Positions 22,994 through 37,099 of a DNA stretch of 64,000 bases are shown one piece after another. Source of the DNA: Cercospora beticola (Eukaryota; Ascomycota; Dothideomycetes; Mycosphaerellales; Mycosphaerellaceae); NCBI RefSeq assembly GCF_033473495.1, contig NC_088939.1, positions 1,550,001 to 1,614,000 on the forward strand, in the 5' to 3' direction. The position numbers and the translations under genes are program-made. Numbering within the stretch: the first letter of the stretch is position 1; each line of letters opens with the position of its first letter. The notes beneath the pieces were generated by a model, which was not told the DNA's origin, ran no database searches, and was given only the letters and a program-made list of their open reading frames with translations.

Positions 22994-23637
22994 CTAGCAA
23001 TTACTGCATTGCCCTCCACAAATCTTGCAGTCGGTGTCCGGTATTCTGCGAGAGTCCGCATTGGCAGATTTCACTGTGCGTAATGTCTTCTGATTCCAGG
23101 TGTGGCTGAGATTCATCAATCGCGATTTGATCGTGGCTGGAGACGTCGGAGAATGTCCCGAGCTATCACTGTAAGTCGCCTTGATGCTCCGAACGAGCGA
23201 GCGTCCCCTTGAAATGGGCATACAGTTGAGCAGAATCGTGTAAGAGCCCAGATCGAATGGGGCTAGTTGCGTGCCTTCATAATACATCAGCGGATAGAGG
23301 CTCACAACGCAATGCCATACGAGAGAAGTCGTCCCATGCCGTTGCCCGCAAAGTCTGGTTCTTCGTGGCCACCAGAACCGTCTACAAATAGACGTGTTCA
23401 AGTACTGGATCTTCTGTGCCCCCTTGCTCTCGACTTCTTTGTTTCATAGCCCATTTCGCAAGCAGCGTGATTCTCATACCAGCCTGTGCATCCAAGAGAT
23501 CCCAAGCCAGACACTGCCCAAGGGCCGCAAAAGCCAACGGTTGCAAGGTCATTTACTGCATCTTTCGTGCTGAGGTTGCACTCCGCCGGCCTGGCTACAA
23601 CTGTACTCGCTGAGACCCAGAGATGTTCTAGAGGCAT
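22994..23637 (-). CDS. Doubtful spliced gene, unknown product
   Basis: A three-exon model keeps frame: 23637-23515, 23381-23321 and 23274-22994 (154 aa). The introns are 133 bp (GTGTCT...TTGTAG) and 46 bp (GTATGG...TGAAG). The joined middle reads KNQTLRATAWDDFS and RTQLAPFDLGSYTILL, which looks like genuine protein, and the C-terminus ends in a Cys-rich CKICGGQCSNC. The first exon is the weakest part. The frame around 23400-23515 is also open and protein-like but ends at a TGA. No family is recognised. It could be a decayed gene. Confidence 0.3.
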
Positions 23638-26043
<2,406 letters not shown>

Positions 26044-26557
26044 GGCGGCTCGAATATTCCATGGAATGGGTGTAGAGCTATTGTTTTCAATTCCATGTAA
26101 GAAGCTTACGGCAGATCCAGCATGCTCATGCGAGAAAAGGGAGGGCTGGCATATCTTGATTTGCTCATGGTTTCGCTATTCTCGATACGCCTCCAAGAGT
26201 CCGAAGATGAAACCACGGTCGCAGGACAGACGTGATGAAAGAAGCCATTATACGAGCTGCAATCATACTCCTGCTTATTTCCACAGCATGGAATGTGACT
26301 GTGATATACCATCAGTATACGATGGATTAAATCAGGCTATTGCCCCCGTCCCGCACCTAGCGTCGAACAAGTGCACCTGTCTCCTTGGCCACGATAACCC
26401 GCCGTTGAAAAGAATCGGTGGGATATCGAACGATCTCAAACACTGCGTTGTATTTTCTGATCGCTTCCGATAGGAACTGCTCGACGCGTGCGTTGTCACT
26501 CTTGGGAGCGTCCTTGAGGAACTCCATTTGCCTGTTCGAAATTGCATTGTAGAAGTC
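26044..26557. other. Intergenic between convergent genes
   Basis: This is the shared 3' flank of the second monooxygenase (plus strand) and cyclin C (minus strand). No gene is supported. Confidence 0.5.
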
Positions 26558-27550
26558 CTACTTCGAGGGCCCTCCAGAATTCCAGGCTCCTCCATCCTTC
26601 ACAAACCGGGTAATGGCTTCTTTGCATGCTCGTTCACTGTAGCTCTCCTCCCATACCGCATACAAGCTGATCATTTCCTGCGTGGAATCTATCACAGCCG
26701 GCACATCAATTTTACTTTCTGCGAGCCAGTCCACGATCTTGCTAAGTTTCGGTCCCGCCTGCCTCAGGCCGCTGAAACTACCGAGAAATGCCTGTTGGGC
26801 TGCAGTGGCATTCATGGTCGGCGGGAATCCAGGTGTCGAAGCAGAAGTTGGCGAGCCCATCGATGGTGAAGCCTGCCCCATGGCGCCGTGTGTCGAGTGG
26901 GCTTGAAGTCCAGGGGGTTGCCCAGAGGGGCGCAACACGACCGCAAGCACCAATGCCGTGATAGCGAGGACGTGAGGCGGGTAGAGAAAGACGAGATCGG
27001 TGAGGTAGATGTCGTTTACAATCGAGTGCGCCAAGTTCGACTCTTCTGTGCTGAGACCGAAAATTTGCGCAAACTCATTCAGTGGGCGATAGGGATGGTG
27101 ACAGATCAGTCGGGAGGACAAAGTCGATATGAGGGCGAATTCGCACTCTCCGATCTTGCTGCTTTCCGAAACGCCCAGCTCGGGCCATTGTCGAGCTGCT
27201 TCGCCGAGCATCAGTCGAATGTGCTGTGGACACTCTTCCATTTTGCAGGCCAGGTATACGGCAGTAGCCATGATCAGATAGGGATTGGTTTTGCGAATTT
27301 CCACTCGCAAGTAGAAACGCTTCATGTACACCTGAGCAGTGGCTAATGCTTGTTGCCTCAAGCTCATCCTTCGTGCGAGTTTTGTGAGCTGTTGCTGGAA
27401 GTAGATGTTCATGAGACGCCTCTCCGGTAGCGCATACTTGTTATGCAGCGCTTGATTTGCTCTTTCGAGCTCTTTCCGGGTGTCTGCCAGCTCATCCTTG
27501 GTGAAGGTCCAGAATTTGGCCTGCGTAGAGTCCCAGTAGTTGGCAGCCAT
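26558..27550 (-). CDS. SSN8: Cyclin C, Mediator CDK8-module cyclin
   Basis: A single exon encodes 330 aa. The N-terminus MAANYWDSTQAKFWTF is typical of cyclin C/Ssn8. The first cyclin box runs from about residue 45 (NIYFQQQLTKLARRM, then ATAQVYMKRFY and MATAVYLACKMEECPQHIR) and the second from about 150 (LICHHPYRPLNEF, VNDIYLTDLVFLYPP). A Gly/Pro/Ser/Ala-rich insertion of about 60 residues separates late helices, a common fungal elaboration. The C-terminal helices end in YSERACKEAITRFVKDG. The protein partners the Cdk8/Ssn3 kinase in the Mediator kinase module and regulates RNA polymerase II transcription in the nucleus. It is divergent from het-C across a promoter of about 650 bp. Confidence 0.92.
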   Translation of the reverse strand: MAANYWDSTQAKFWTFTKDELADTRKELERANQALHNKYALPERRLMNIYFQQQLTKLARRMSLRQQALATAQVYMKRFYLRVEIRKTNPYLIMATAVYLACKMEECPQHIRLMLGEAARQWPELGVSESSKIGECEFALISTLSSRLICHHPYRPLNEFAQIFGLSTEESNLAHSIVNDIYLTDLVFLYPPHVLAITALVLAVVLRPSGQPPGLQAHSTHGAMGQASPSMGSPTSASTPGFPPTMNATAAQQAFLGSFSGLRQAGPKLSKIVDWLAESKIDVPAVIDSTQEMISLYAVWEESYSERACKEAITRFVKDGGAWNSGGPSK

Positions 27551-28198
27551 ATTGGGCTCTTTTCAACAGCTATGAGGCTTATGATCTCGAAGCATGCATG
27601 AGAACCATATGCAGCAACGGGGGAGCATTAGCGTGTACGATGCATCGCAAGTGAGCACGCCACTTGGTGGACTTGGGTCATTCGCGAGGAAGAAGATACC
27701 GTTGTTGACACGCCGAGCAGTCCGCAGCTCGGTTCTGCCGGGGCGTGCTTCGAATAGGGCGCTGAGGACCGTGGGCGAAGAACACAACGTCCGAGAGATG
27801 CCGCGACAAGTCTCAAAGTCGCACAGTGGGCAGGTGGAGACGCGACGATGTGGCTGCCGCGTTGGACGGGCGCAGTCAGCGGTCTTGGCGCTCGTTCAGT
27901 CTGCGTTTGCGTAAGAGCCATGACTTCACTTTTCAGCTGCAAATGACATCTTTTCCTCCGTCCTCATCCTCTTCCTCTGCTCGTGTTGTCGAGGATCCCG
28001 AGAGCTCCACGAGAAGATCCTTCTTTTCCAGCATTTGGCGAGCGCGATTCGTGTCAGGCCACCCCGCCCAAGCACGCGCATGACAGGCAGCCACGACTCA
28101 GCCACAAATTTCAGCTGCCATCTGCACGGCTGATCTGTGGCCTGATATATCCTGTCCGGCGTCGTCAACAAACATCGGCACCAATTCTACACGCCAAG
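27551..28198. promoter_or_regulatory. Divergent promoter of cyclin C and het-C
   Basis: The 650-bp interval lies between two divergent starts and must hold both promoters. No TATA box is obvious on either side. C/T-rich tracts at 27950-27990 may mark het-C initiation. Confidence 0.4.
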
Positions 28199-30516
28199 AT
28201 GGGTAATCAGACGACCTACGTCTTGCTGTGCGTTGCAGCGCTGCTCTTTCTGGCCACGCCAGCTGCAGCATTTGGCGCTGGCAACATCAGCTCGCTCTCC
28301 AAGATCGAAGGCCACAATTGGCGTCATGGCGACATTGAGGACCTTCTCACCACTGTCGCCTTCATCAAAGGCCACAAATGGACTTCGATGATGGTCAAGC
28401 GAACTTACTTTGGCAATTGGCTTCGCGATTACAGTCAAGCTGTGGACGTCGGTACACTCAAGGGCGTGCCAGCCGACACTATCCGAGTTCTGGTCTGGAT
28501 CCTGGCTTTCATGAGCTTTGGCTATGCTACAGAAGAGTTCGAAGTCACGGCTGAACGACTTGGCGTTTATAGACCCGAGGAGCATATCGATAATCCCAAG
28601 GTATGACCATGCTTTTCCTGTTCTCAGAACGATGAGGTGCGATCGGCGCTCGTGGCCTGTCTACAGACTGAACACAACCTGATAACACATGATGGGCGCA
28701 TGCTTACATTGCAACCTTATCTCAGGACTACGCGGACAATGCTGATGCCCGCACATTTGATCCTCGTCTTCGAGGACCAGTACAGCCCATTGAGCTTGAG
28801 GTAGATCCCCGGACAGGCATGAAGAACTACATTGCGAACGAGCATATCGGCATTGCCACTTCTGTTGGTTACATCAAGTGGGCATTCGCTCGAAGCATTC
28901 ACTTTGGCCGAATGTATACGAGCGGTCCGAACCGAGGCGATGAGAAAGATCTCTGTGAAGCGTTACGTTGTTTGGGTACTGGTCTGCACTGCATGGAAGA
29001 CTTTGGAGCTCACACTAACTACACCGAACTCGCACTCATCGAGCTGGGCTTCCACAACGTCTTTCCCCACGTTGGCACACAAACTCAAATCAACCTCAAC
29101 GGCAAGCATGTGTACCCACTTGTGACGGGGACGTTCGGAGGCGTTGATTTCTTGCATTCTGTGCTCGGCGAGGCCACGGACCACGTCACACAGGTCGAGG
29201 TTGATGATACTGAAGTGGCTCAACTCAATTCGGCTTTGTCTCAAGCAGAATCCAAACGCAGCGTTGGAAATGGCGATCCCGCTCAAGAGGCCTCCTTCCT
29301 AACGGACGTGCTTGCTAAGATCCCAGGTACCGGCTCTCTGATTCAGGAGGCAGTCAGCCTACAAGCAGCATCCGATGCGCAAGCTGCAGAGAACTCACGA
29401 AGCGTTGACGGCGGCGGTTACGACAGCTACAGCTCTTCACGAGCTGCAGGCGATGCCCCCACAACACAAGGCGGCGGCTTCGCAGCTCCTCCCAAGGTCG
29501 ATGCAGCTGCAGCAATGGCCAAGATCTACCCTATTCTCTGCTTCCGCGACAAAGTTGTGCGACAGATTTCTGCCATTGTTTCCAAGATTCCTGGTCTGGA
29601 GAAAATGATCGAAACTGTCACTGAGAAAGTGACGCTCTTCGTTATGGGGCTCCTCGCGCCGTTCATCAAGCCGATTATCGCGTCAGCTTCCAATGCTCTC
29701 AAGCAAGGATCGGGCACAGTCATTGACAGCTCGGCGAATCAACAATACCTCGTCTGGTCGGATCCGCGCAGCACCGACCCAACGCACTCTATGCTGTCCA
29801 AGGACCACTTCAGCAACATTCTCAACCAGCCTGCGGGAGAAATCGCGGCAGAAATTTTGCAGTATGTGGCTCCAAGAGTTATTTACGGTTGGGAGCATCC
29901 TGAGGTGCCCGAGCATGAGATCCTCGACGACGTTGCTCGTGTGTTCCATCACCCGGCAGCGAGGAATGAGCAGCTTGAGATCCACCGCAAGATGTTCGAG
30001 ACTGTCAACAAATGGGTGCACAAGCGAGGCGATGGCGGCCAGGGGCTGGATAACATTCTTTCGTCCGAGTCAGTGAAGGCGGGCCACAACCACAAAGTCG
30101 CAAATCTGCAGTCATCTTTCCAAGGCGTGCAGCAGCTGGCACATTCGCACGGCATGAACATTCCAGGTGTCGGTCCGGGTGCTGGAAGTCACTCCAACAC
30201 TCGGGGAGGTGTATTCGACATGCTTGCTGAGCAGCGGGCACGAGATGGACTCCAGGCGGACCCGAGTGCCTACTCCCACCCGCCTCCCCCTGCAAGCTAC
30301 GATCAGACCAGTCAGAGCTATCCAACGGCTTACCAAAGTGGATATGAGCAGCCGTGGCAACCTCAGCACCAGCAGCAGCAAGGCGGCTATGATCAAGGAT
30401 ATGGAGGAGGCTATCAAGGGCAGCAGCAAGGAGGATACGGAGGTTATGATCAGAATCAGCAACAGGGCTATGGCGGTCAACATCAAGGTTATGGCGGCGG
30501 GTACAATCAGTATTAG
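28199..30516 (+). CDS. het-C: HET-C heterokaryon-incompatibility family protein
   Basis: Exons 28199-28600 and 28726-30516 (intron 125 bp, GTATGA...CTCAG) give 730 aa. A signal peptide (YVLLCVAALLFLATPAAAF) precedes the conserved N-terminal block GHNWRHGDIEDLLTT, RTYFGNWLRDYSQAVDVG and, after the intron, ANEHIGIATSVGYIKWAF and HCMEDFGAHTNYTELAL. A middle segment with FRDKVVRQISAIVSKIP and EVTLFVMGLL-like helices (about 440-490) follows, then HEPEILDD-like HEILDDVARVFHH. The last 80 residues are Gly/Gln/Tyr-rich repeats. This order, including the Gly-rich tail, is that of Neurospora HET-C, whose allelic variants trigger incompatibility after hyphal fusion. Family membership is clear; allorecognition activity in this species is inferred. 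Confidence 0.9.
30355..30510 (+). repeat. Gln/Gly/Tyr-rich coding repeats in HET-C tail
   Basis: Imperfect repeats of CAGCAGCAAGG and GGYGG-type codons encode runs such as QQQQGGYDQGYGGGYQG. Such tracts change length easily by slippage and could vary between strains. Confidence 0.6.
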
Positions 30517-30881
30517 GAAGGCAAGGAGTTAACGAGGGATGATACCCATGAGGTGGAGAGGTCACGATTGATGCGGATGAATTGAAATGTATTCGCAAGT
30601 AGACGACAGACTAGAACATGTTTCTTTGCAGTGGTGTCGGCATTCCTTTTTCGCTGTTGCCGATGCACCCCGCACTGGTCGTTCTCTCCACGATCTCTTC
30701 CTTGCGTGATCTTGCCGATAACGAGATCTTTCGTGCATGTCCATCTCTTCTCACTGGACTTATCTGTCCTCCCTCTTTCGATCCTCGTTCCGATCAGCAT
30801 CATGGCAGCTCCAAAGAAACAGTATGCCGCCCACCAAACCCATAATGGCCATGCCTCGGCACGCTCACAGCTGATGGACAG
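30517..30881. other. Short intergenic region
   Basis: This is the 3' flank of het-C and promoter of the HAD hydrolase gene. An ATG at 30802 opens a short frame out of phase with the hydrolase and could act as an upstream ORF. Confidence 0.35.
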
Positions 30882-31826
30882 ATGCATAGGCTGCCAACGA
30901 TCAAGGCATGCCTCTTCGATATGGACGGCCTCTTGATTGACTCCGAGGACAAATACACCATCTGCACCAACGAGGTACTCAACGAATACGGTAGACCAAA
31001 CCTGCCCTGGCACATCAAAGCCCAATTGCAAGGACGCCCAGGCCCAACTGTACGTCCTCCAAGATCCTCCAAACACGCTGTTGGTTGACTAACACATCAT
31101 CTTCACCCATAACAGGCCGGCAAAATCCTCTTCGACTGGGCCCAACTGCCCATCTCGCGCGAAGAATACCTCTCCAAAGTCAGCGCCCGACAAAAACACC
31201 ATTTCACTTCCTGCCAACCGCTCCCAGGCGTCCCAGCTCTCCTCCAAACCCTCAAACATCGCACCTCTCCACCCGTACACATCGCGCTCGCGACTTCTAG
31301 CCATTCTGGGAATTTCAAACTCAAAACCGACCATTTGCAAGATCTGTTTCAGGTCTTTGATGAGGAGAATCGTGTGCTTGGAGATGACAAGCGGATTCCG
31401 CCCGGACGAGGCAAGCCGGCGCCGGATATTTGGTTAGTGGCATTGGAGACTATTAATAAGAAGTTGGAGCGGGATGGGAAAGAGAAGATACGCCCGGAAG
31501 AGTGTTTGGTGTTTGAGGATTCGGTGCCTGGGACGGAGAGTGCGAGGAGGGCGGGGATGCAGGTTGTATGGTGTCCGCATGAGGGGCTGTTGAATGAGTA
31601 TAAGGGGAGAGAAGATTTGGTTCTTGCGGGTTTAATGGGTGAATATAAGGAAGTTGGGGATGATGTTCTGGGGAAAGTGGAAGGAGGAGATAAAGAGGGA
31701 CAGGTGAAGAAGACGGCGAGTCCGCCTGGAGAGGTGGGCGATGGTTGGGCGAGGTTGGTGAAGACTCTGGAAGATTTCCCGTACGCGGAGTATGGGATCG
31801 GTGTGAAAGAGGAGGAGAAGCTGTGA
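30882..31826 (+). CDS. HAD-superfamily phosphatase
   Basis: Exons 30882-31049 and 31116-31826 (intron 66 bp, GTACGT...AACAG) give 292 aa. HAD motif I is CLFDMDGLLIDSED, with the nucleophile Asp and general acid Asp. The cap region has the LPWHIKAQLQGRPGPTAGK segment restored across the intron. Motif II is ALATSSHSGNF, motif III the Lys of RGKPAPDIW, and motif IV LVFEDSVPGTESARRAG. The layout is that of the subfamily IA phosphatases related to pseudouridine-5'-monophosphatase and yeast 2-deoxyglucose-6-phosphatase types. The substrate cannot be fixed. The first ATG in this frame lies ten codons before motif I, so an earlier 5' exon is possible. Confidence 0.83.
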
Positions 31827-32846
31827 ACAAGCAATGGACTGACTGTACAGGATGATTGGGTGAAGGTCTACGAAGGCAAGTGGAATGAAGATGCAGTATA
31901 CACTATACAGTACAGGCATACCAGGGATGCTCAAGTCGACATGGCAGAGATCAAATTGGTCATCATTTTTCGTCTTGCTGATCTTTGCTTTGTGGCCAGG
32001 AACCGACCACGAACAGTGTCCGTTTCCTCCAGAGGTCTATCGCAACGCTTTTGCATCTGGTCAGATGACGTCCAGTCGTCAACAAGTCACGCCCGAGCCT
32101 CGCGGGCGACCTGGAATAGAAGGCGCTCACAAGTGGCCTGAGTTGGTGCTGCCGGATAATCCTTTCAACGATAATAAACGATATCGATACGCGTTCACAA
32201 TAGCTTGCGCAATCGTTCAACCAAACTGGAATATCTCGAACGTCTCGCCCAGGGTTCCTTGCTAGTAAACATCGAAGCAGTCGAGCGGAGCTAGGTGACG
32301 CTTCTGGAACAGCGTGCAGATTGGTCCAAGCCGCAAGGGATGACAAGCGGGATGCAGCTGACGGCTGACAGCTCAGCCTTCCCCTCGTCTTACTTCACAC
32401 CGGCCAACTAAAGCTTACACATGGCTAAGCCTGAGCTTGTCTACAATAAGCCACGCACTAGCCAGGAATTAGACATGTCGAGCGAGCTTGTGCGATTTCG
32501 TGGTACGCCTTTTGCTGACGACGAAGTGCAGGAGAGTGGCATGCTACGCGTCCCGCTGTGAATAGACTGCGGCCCCCAGGGAAACAGCACGCCGCTTAGA
32601 AAAAGATTTTCTGCTGCAGCGGAGTGCCTTGCGAAGGATTCGTGCGTCCTTCATCGGTGTCATTGTAGGTGCAAGTCTGCGATACTTAAATGTCGAAGAG
32701 AGCCATGCTTCAATTTCTATCCCCTATCCATCACTCATACCAGGTCACGAATTTCCTTTGCTGTCAACGCCTTCTCATTTTCTTCTATTTCCTTGTAACA
32801 ATCACTACTTTATATTGAAAAGTATCATTCGTATACAACCGCAGAA
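31827..32846. other. Intergenic, no supported gene
   Basis: About 1 kb between two plus-strand genes. A 126-aa frame at 31885-32265 has one hydrophobic stretch but no splice context, domain or codon pattern supporting it. Confidence 0.4.
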
Positions 32847-34153
32847 ATGAAGTACGCTCTCAGCCTGTGTGCAATTGCAGCTGGAGTCACCGCACTACCT
32901 CAAGGTAAGTACACCTTTGATGGGCGATCCTTTCGACCTAAGCTGATCAGGCCCAGGTCCAGCACCAAGCTACGGTGGATCATCGCAATCTCACGATTCT
33001 TCGAAGTACGGCCATGGCCAAGGTTCATCGAACAATGGCTCCAATGGCGTCGTTCCATTCAAGTTTCCCCTGGCCAACGGGTTCCCGGACATCGATATTC
33101 CCTCAGATGCTCTGAACCAAATCCAGCTCCAAGCCCACGGCACTCTCCCCAACACACCCCTTCCAACCTCCCTTTCCGACGCCGGAGCCACAACCTTCCA
33201 AGCCATCGCCTTCAACGAACTCTTCGAAGTCGCCTTCTTCACCTCCCTCCTCCAAAACCTCACCTCAGACACCTTCTCCCTCGGCCCCTCTCAATACGCC
33301 AAAAATTTCATCATCGATGCCCTCACCGCCGTTCAAGCCCAAGAAGAACTCCACCTCCTCGGCGCCAACGCCATCCTTTCCAGCGCCAAACGCACTCCCA
33401 TCCAACCCTGCCAATACATTTTTCCCGGCGTCGACAGTTTCGATTCTGCGATCTCCACCGCCTCCCTCTTCACCGACGTCGTTCTCGGAACTCTGCAGTC
33501 CGCGGAAAATACCTTCGCAACCAATGGCGACGATGTCATTCGTCTCATTGCCTCTATCATTGGCCAAGAAGGAGAACAAAACGGTTTCTATCGCGTCTTG
33601 GGCAAGAAGATCCCATCAGCTTTACCATTCCTCACTGGAAGTTCTGGGATCTTCGCTTTCTCGGCTTTGAATCAGATCTTCGTTGTGCCTGGAACTTGCG
33701 GTAATCTTGATGCGATCAACGTTCCAATCTTGTTGCCTCTGACGGTTGTCGATCCTCCCAAGGCAACGGATTCGGATGTTCGGTTCAAATTCCCATTACA
33801 CTCTGATATCGCGACTGTGGATATCGCAAAGGTGGTCAAAGATGGGGATTATTCGGGTTTGAAATTGGTGCTGGTGAATCAGCAGAATAAGCCGACTGTG
33901 GAGGATTTGAAGGATATTAAGGTGGAGGATGGGGTTGTGAGCTTTACTGCTGGTGAGTGCTTCCGCTCGAATTGTGTTTCCGATTGGAGAGCTCAGCTGA
34001 CATCTGCTGCGATGCTTAGCATTCCCATTCAATGAGAATGAACTCAATGGCTTGACTATTGCTGCTGTTACTGCTGGCAAGAGTGACTTTGCCAATCCGG
34101 ATGAAGTCGCTGCTGCCTCTATTGCGGGTCCTGGACTTATCGAGATCAATTGA
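32847..34153 (+). CDS. LsdA-like ferritin-fold sexual development protein
   Basis: Exons 32847-32904, 32957-33952 and 34020-34153 give 395 aa. The 19-residue signal peptide (MKYALSLCAIAAGVTALPQ) ends at the first intron. A Ser/Gly/His-rich linker is followed by a helical bundle with a ferritin-like pattern: AFNELFEVAFFTSLL, YAKNFIIDALTAVQAQEELH and VIRLIASIIGQEGEQNGFYR, with the EExH and EGEQ carboxylate/His residues. A beta-rich C-terminal part ends SIAGPGLIEIN. This is the pattern of the secreted 'late sexual development' LsdA-like proteins of ascomycetes. A role in sexual development or metal/oxidant handling is known only by family. The main frame has no internal ATG for 600 bp, which hides it from simple ORF calling. 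Confidence 0.82.
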
Positions 34154-34910
34154 GAAATATACCAAGCCATCCATGGCGGAACAAGTATTGTGAGGATGAC
34201 TCAGTAGAGGTGAAATGAATAATGGCGCGAAGAAGGTTTGCCTACCAAAAGAGGCTGCACTGTTTGCTGCTTGCAGAGGAGAGGATATCCAGAATATCAT
34301 GGCAGGATTCGCGTGGTGCACACTCGTTTGAAGGACCAGCTGTGGGATGCATACCGAGATATTGCTGGCGTTAGGCGTTATTTGCTTTCGAGTGCTTCGA
34401 TATATCGAAACCTGAATGACTACTGTCTCGGGTGGAAAGCTGTGCCACCAAGCCAATACGCCGCACTGAGTACAGATATACCTACCAATACCTGCTTATT
34501 GTCCCATTTATGTAGCCTCAGTTCACGTGAAAGACGCAACATGAAGAAGTGCGCTTTCGTCTTGTTCGGCTTGAGGTGCTTTGCCTGGAGATCCCAGCTG
34601 CCAGTTTCACATACAACGATTTTCGATCCACCCGTGCCGACAGTAGGGAATTGGCAATCTTTCGATCTTGCATGCATTCGCATTTCGTCTCTACGTAAGT
34701 GCCGAGTCTATACCGCGGCCTGATGATCGACTGCTGCTTCGCGCTGAATCTCGTTTCGGAACAATCCTCCCATGTGGCACTCGCTTGAAGCTCACAGCTC
34801 CAGAGCTTCTCTATCAACATCAGATACAACTTTTGCTTGCAGCAAGTACGCAATCGACGGCCGGCCAGACAATTTACTTGCTTTCTCCACGATCGGACAT
34901 ACGGTCTATA
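34154..34910. other. Intergenic between convergent genes
   Basis: This is the shared 3' flank of the LsdA-like gene (plus) and ARP3 (minus). Nothing else is seen. Confidence 0.45.
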
Positions 34911-36392
34911 TTACGTGCTGCCTGGACCTCCAAGAAGAGCGAATCGTCGGACAATGCTGGGGCCTATCTCGTCGTAATCGGCCTTTGTGTGGCAATAGCT
35001 GCGGAACTCGGGTGTCGATCCAAGCAAAGATCCTCCAAACCAAGGTCCATGTCGTTGTCGCTTGTGTGTAATGACTTGGACTTCCAGACCTCCGGACTTT
35101 GCCGCATTGCCCGCACGTGCTTCGGAGGTTGCGATCCGTGCATCTACCAGATGCTTGATGTCGCGTTGTAATCGTCGTCCGAATTGGTTATAGAGCGTGG
35201 AACCTCCGGAAAGCACAATGTTCTTGTATAAGCCTCTTCGTACGTCAATTGGCGAGGTCTGGATGACTGTGTCCACGATGTTTGGCAGGGGCGTTAGGAA
35301 ATCGGAGCTGTAAATCTCCGGGTTGAAGAAGATCTCAGGTGCCAAGAAGCGTTCGTAACCCACGTCCACTGTCACGCTTCGGCCGTTCAAGTGGCGGACG
35401 ATGTACTGCTTGAACCGGTCATCTGGCTCGCGATCGTATCGTTGGAACTCCTTGACGATGTCCGGGCACACGTAGCAGAACTCCTCCTTGATCCTCTCCG
35501 CCGTCTTCAGGCTGCTGTCTGGCTCTCCTCGGTCACGCAGCAGCGACTGCACAAAGTATGTGATATCTCTTCCAGCGATTGGGATCGACTTTATCGAACT
35601 GCCAATGACATATCCTTCTGCAACAGGAATGACGTGTGTGACACCCTCACCAGAGTCAATCACAGTTCCAGTCAATGATCGATCTTGGACTTTAGATGAT
35701 GTCCATGATGCGGCGAGAGCAAGCACGGCTTGCACGGCAATGTATAATCCTGCGCAGTTGAATGATTCAAACATAATCTCGGCGGTGTTCTCGCGATTCT
35801 CGGGTGGATTGAGCGGAGGTTCGGTGAGGAGGAAGTAGTGGTCTTCGGGCTCGACTCGTAGATATTTGAAGATGCTGTTAGACCAGAAGCGTTCCATATG
35901 ATCCTACAAGTTACGTTAGCTACGATTGCGCAGGTAGGCCTGGACTGCGCACCCAATTCTCGATCTGGCCATGTCGGATTGGATAGTGGATGCCGTAGCC
36001 TGCTCCTGTCAGCCATTGCTGCCTTGCAAGCCTCTGATACTTGTGCGCCTACCAGGTCCTGACGATGCCGCAAGCGCTTCATCGCCAATGAAGAAGTCCA
36101 AGTCCTCGGTGCCTCTCTTGCCAGACAAATGTCCCGTGGGCCCAGCACCTCCAGTCAAGAAGGACGGCTTGTTCGCGACGGCCGGTCTACCCGAGCCGGA
36201 GCTGCCTCCCGCCTGCCCGGCTGCCTTGGTAGCGATTGCGGTGGGAAAGACGAATGAAGGAGAATCGTTGCCGGCGAAGCCTAGTTTGGAGTAACCAGTA
36301 CCGCTGAGTGATGGTTAGCTACAGTGGATTGATCGGGCTCGAGGCATTGGCGCATACTTGTCCATGACAACGGCTGGAGTTTGGGTCGCCAT
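34911..36392 (-). CDS. ARP3: Actin-related protein 3 (Arp2/3 complex)
   Basis: Exons 36392-36358, 36303-36053, 35999-35953 and 35903-34911 give 441 aa. The introns are 54, 53 and 49 bp. The first junction restores the actin nucleotide loop [17 protein letters not shown]. The next two restore [25 protein letters not shown]. Phosphate loop 2 is [14 protein letters not shown], and the C-terminal part has [16 protein letters not shown] and the ending [13 protein letters not shown] Gly/Ser/Ala-rich insertion of about 30 residues after the first strand is seen in fungal Arp3. ARP3 pairs with ARP2 to nucleate branched actin in endocytic patches. Two AGs, six nt apart, could serve as the acceptor of intron 2; family conservation favours the downstream one at 36000. 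Confidence 0.92.
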
Positions 36393-37099
36393 GTTGGCGG
36401 TGTTTGCTGCAGCTGCTCAGAGGTGAGGTGTTTTCGTATGGAGGTGTAGCTGGAAGATATCGGCGTCGTCTGCTTGCGACTGACTTGGACCAGCGCAGCG
36501 CAGAGCGGCAGCCTTACGCAACAACGTGGAAGGTGGGGCGCCAAGCTTCGCCGTTGAGCTGACTTCACCTGTCTCTACCAGGACCTGCCATTCTCCTCAC
36601 TTGCCTTGTGGAGTCTCTGAGATCAAGTGAAGAGTGTAGCAGAGGCAGCTCGAGGGTCTCCAGATGAAGAATGCTCAGTGAAGATGATGTGAGAGTGGAG
36701 TTCGGGCAGACATGCCGGTATCGCGGGAACGAAAAGCTGCTCTTTCCTTCCAGCACGAGGGAAAGAGCACGGCAACACATCATCAGCGCGGACTCGGCCT
36801 GCTCGAGACTCCAGACCTTCCCACAACGCATTCCTCTTCTCTTCTCCTGCATCGTGCCGTCGCTCCCTCTTCTCCCGCACAACAACGCATTTATCCGGAA
36901 CCATCGAGGCCGTCTCGGCGACACGAGTCGCTCGTTTTATTGCCAGCATCTTCACGTGTCATGCGTTCATCTCCTACTATCTTCTGCCAGCTTCGATAGA
37001 CCTACGAGAAGAATCTGGACCGGGTGACACAACGCGTTTGCGGCCCCTCGATACACGATAACATCGACATCAGCCCGCATCAAGCAGAGGACTTCCACC
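36393..37099. promoter_or_regulatory. Divergent promoter of ARP3 and taspase-like gene
   Basis: The 700-bp interval lies between divergent starts. Short frames on both strands are not supported. C/T-rich stretches near 36830-36880 are the only visible promoter-like feature. Confidence 0.4.

Noticed and set aside
30802..30936. MAAPKKQ... as the true start of the HAD hydrolase
   Set aside because: It is in a different frame and no intron with acceptable sites restores the hydrolase frame.
31885..32265. 126-aa ORF with a hydrophobic stretch
   Set aside because: No splice context, no family pattern and poor codon use.
32847..33704. 285-aa plus-strand ORF read through the first LsdA intron
   Set aside because: It follows the wrong frame after 32904 and is Arg/His/Pro-rich; the spliced frame gives the LsdA-like protein.
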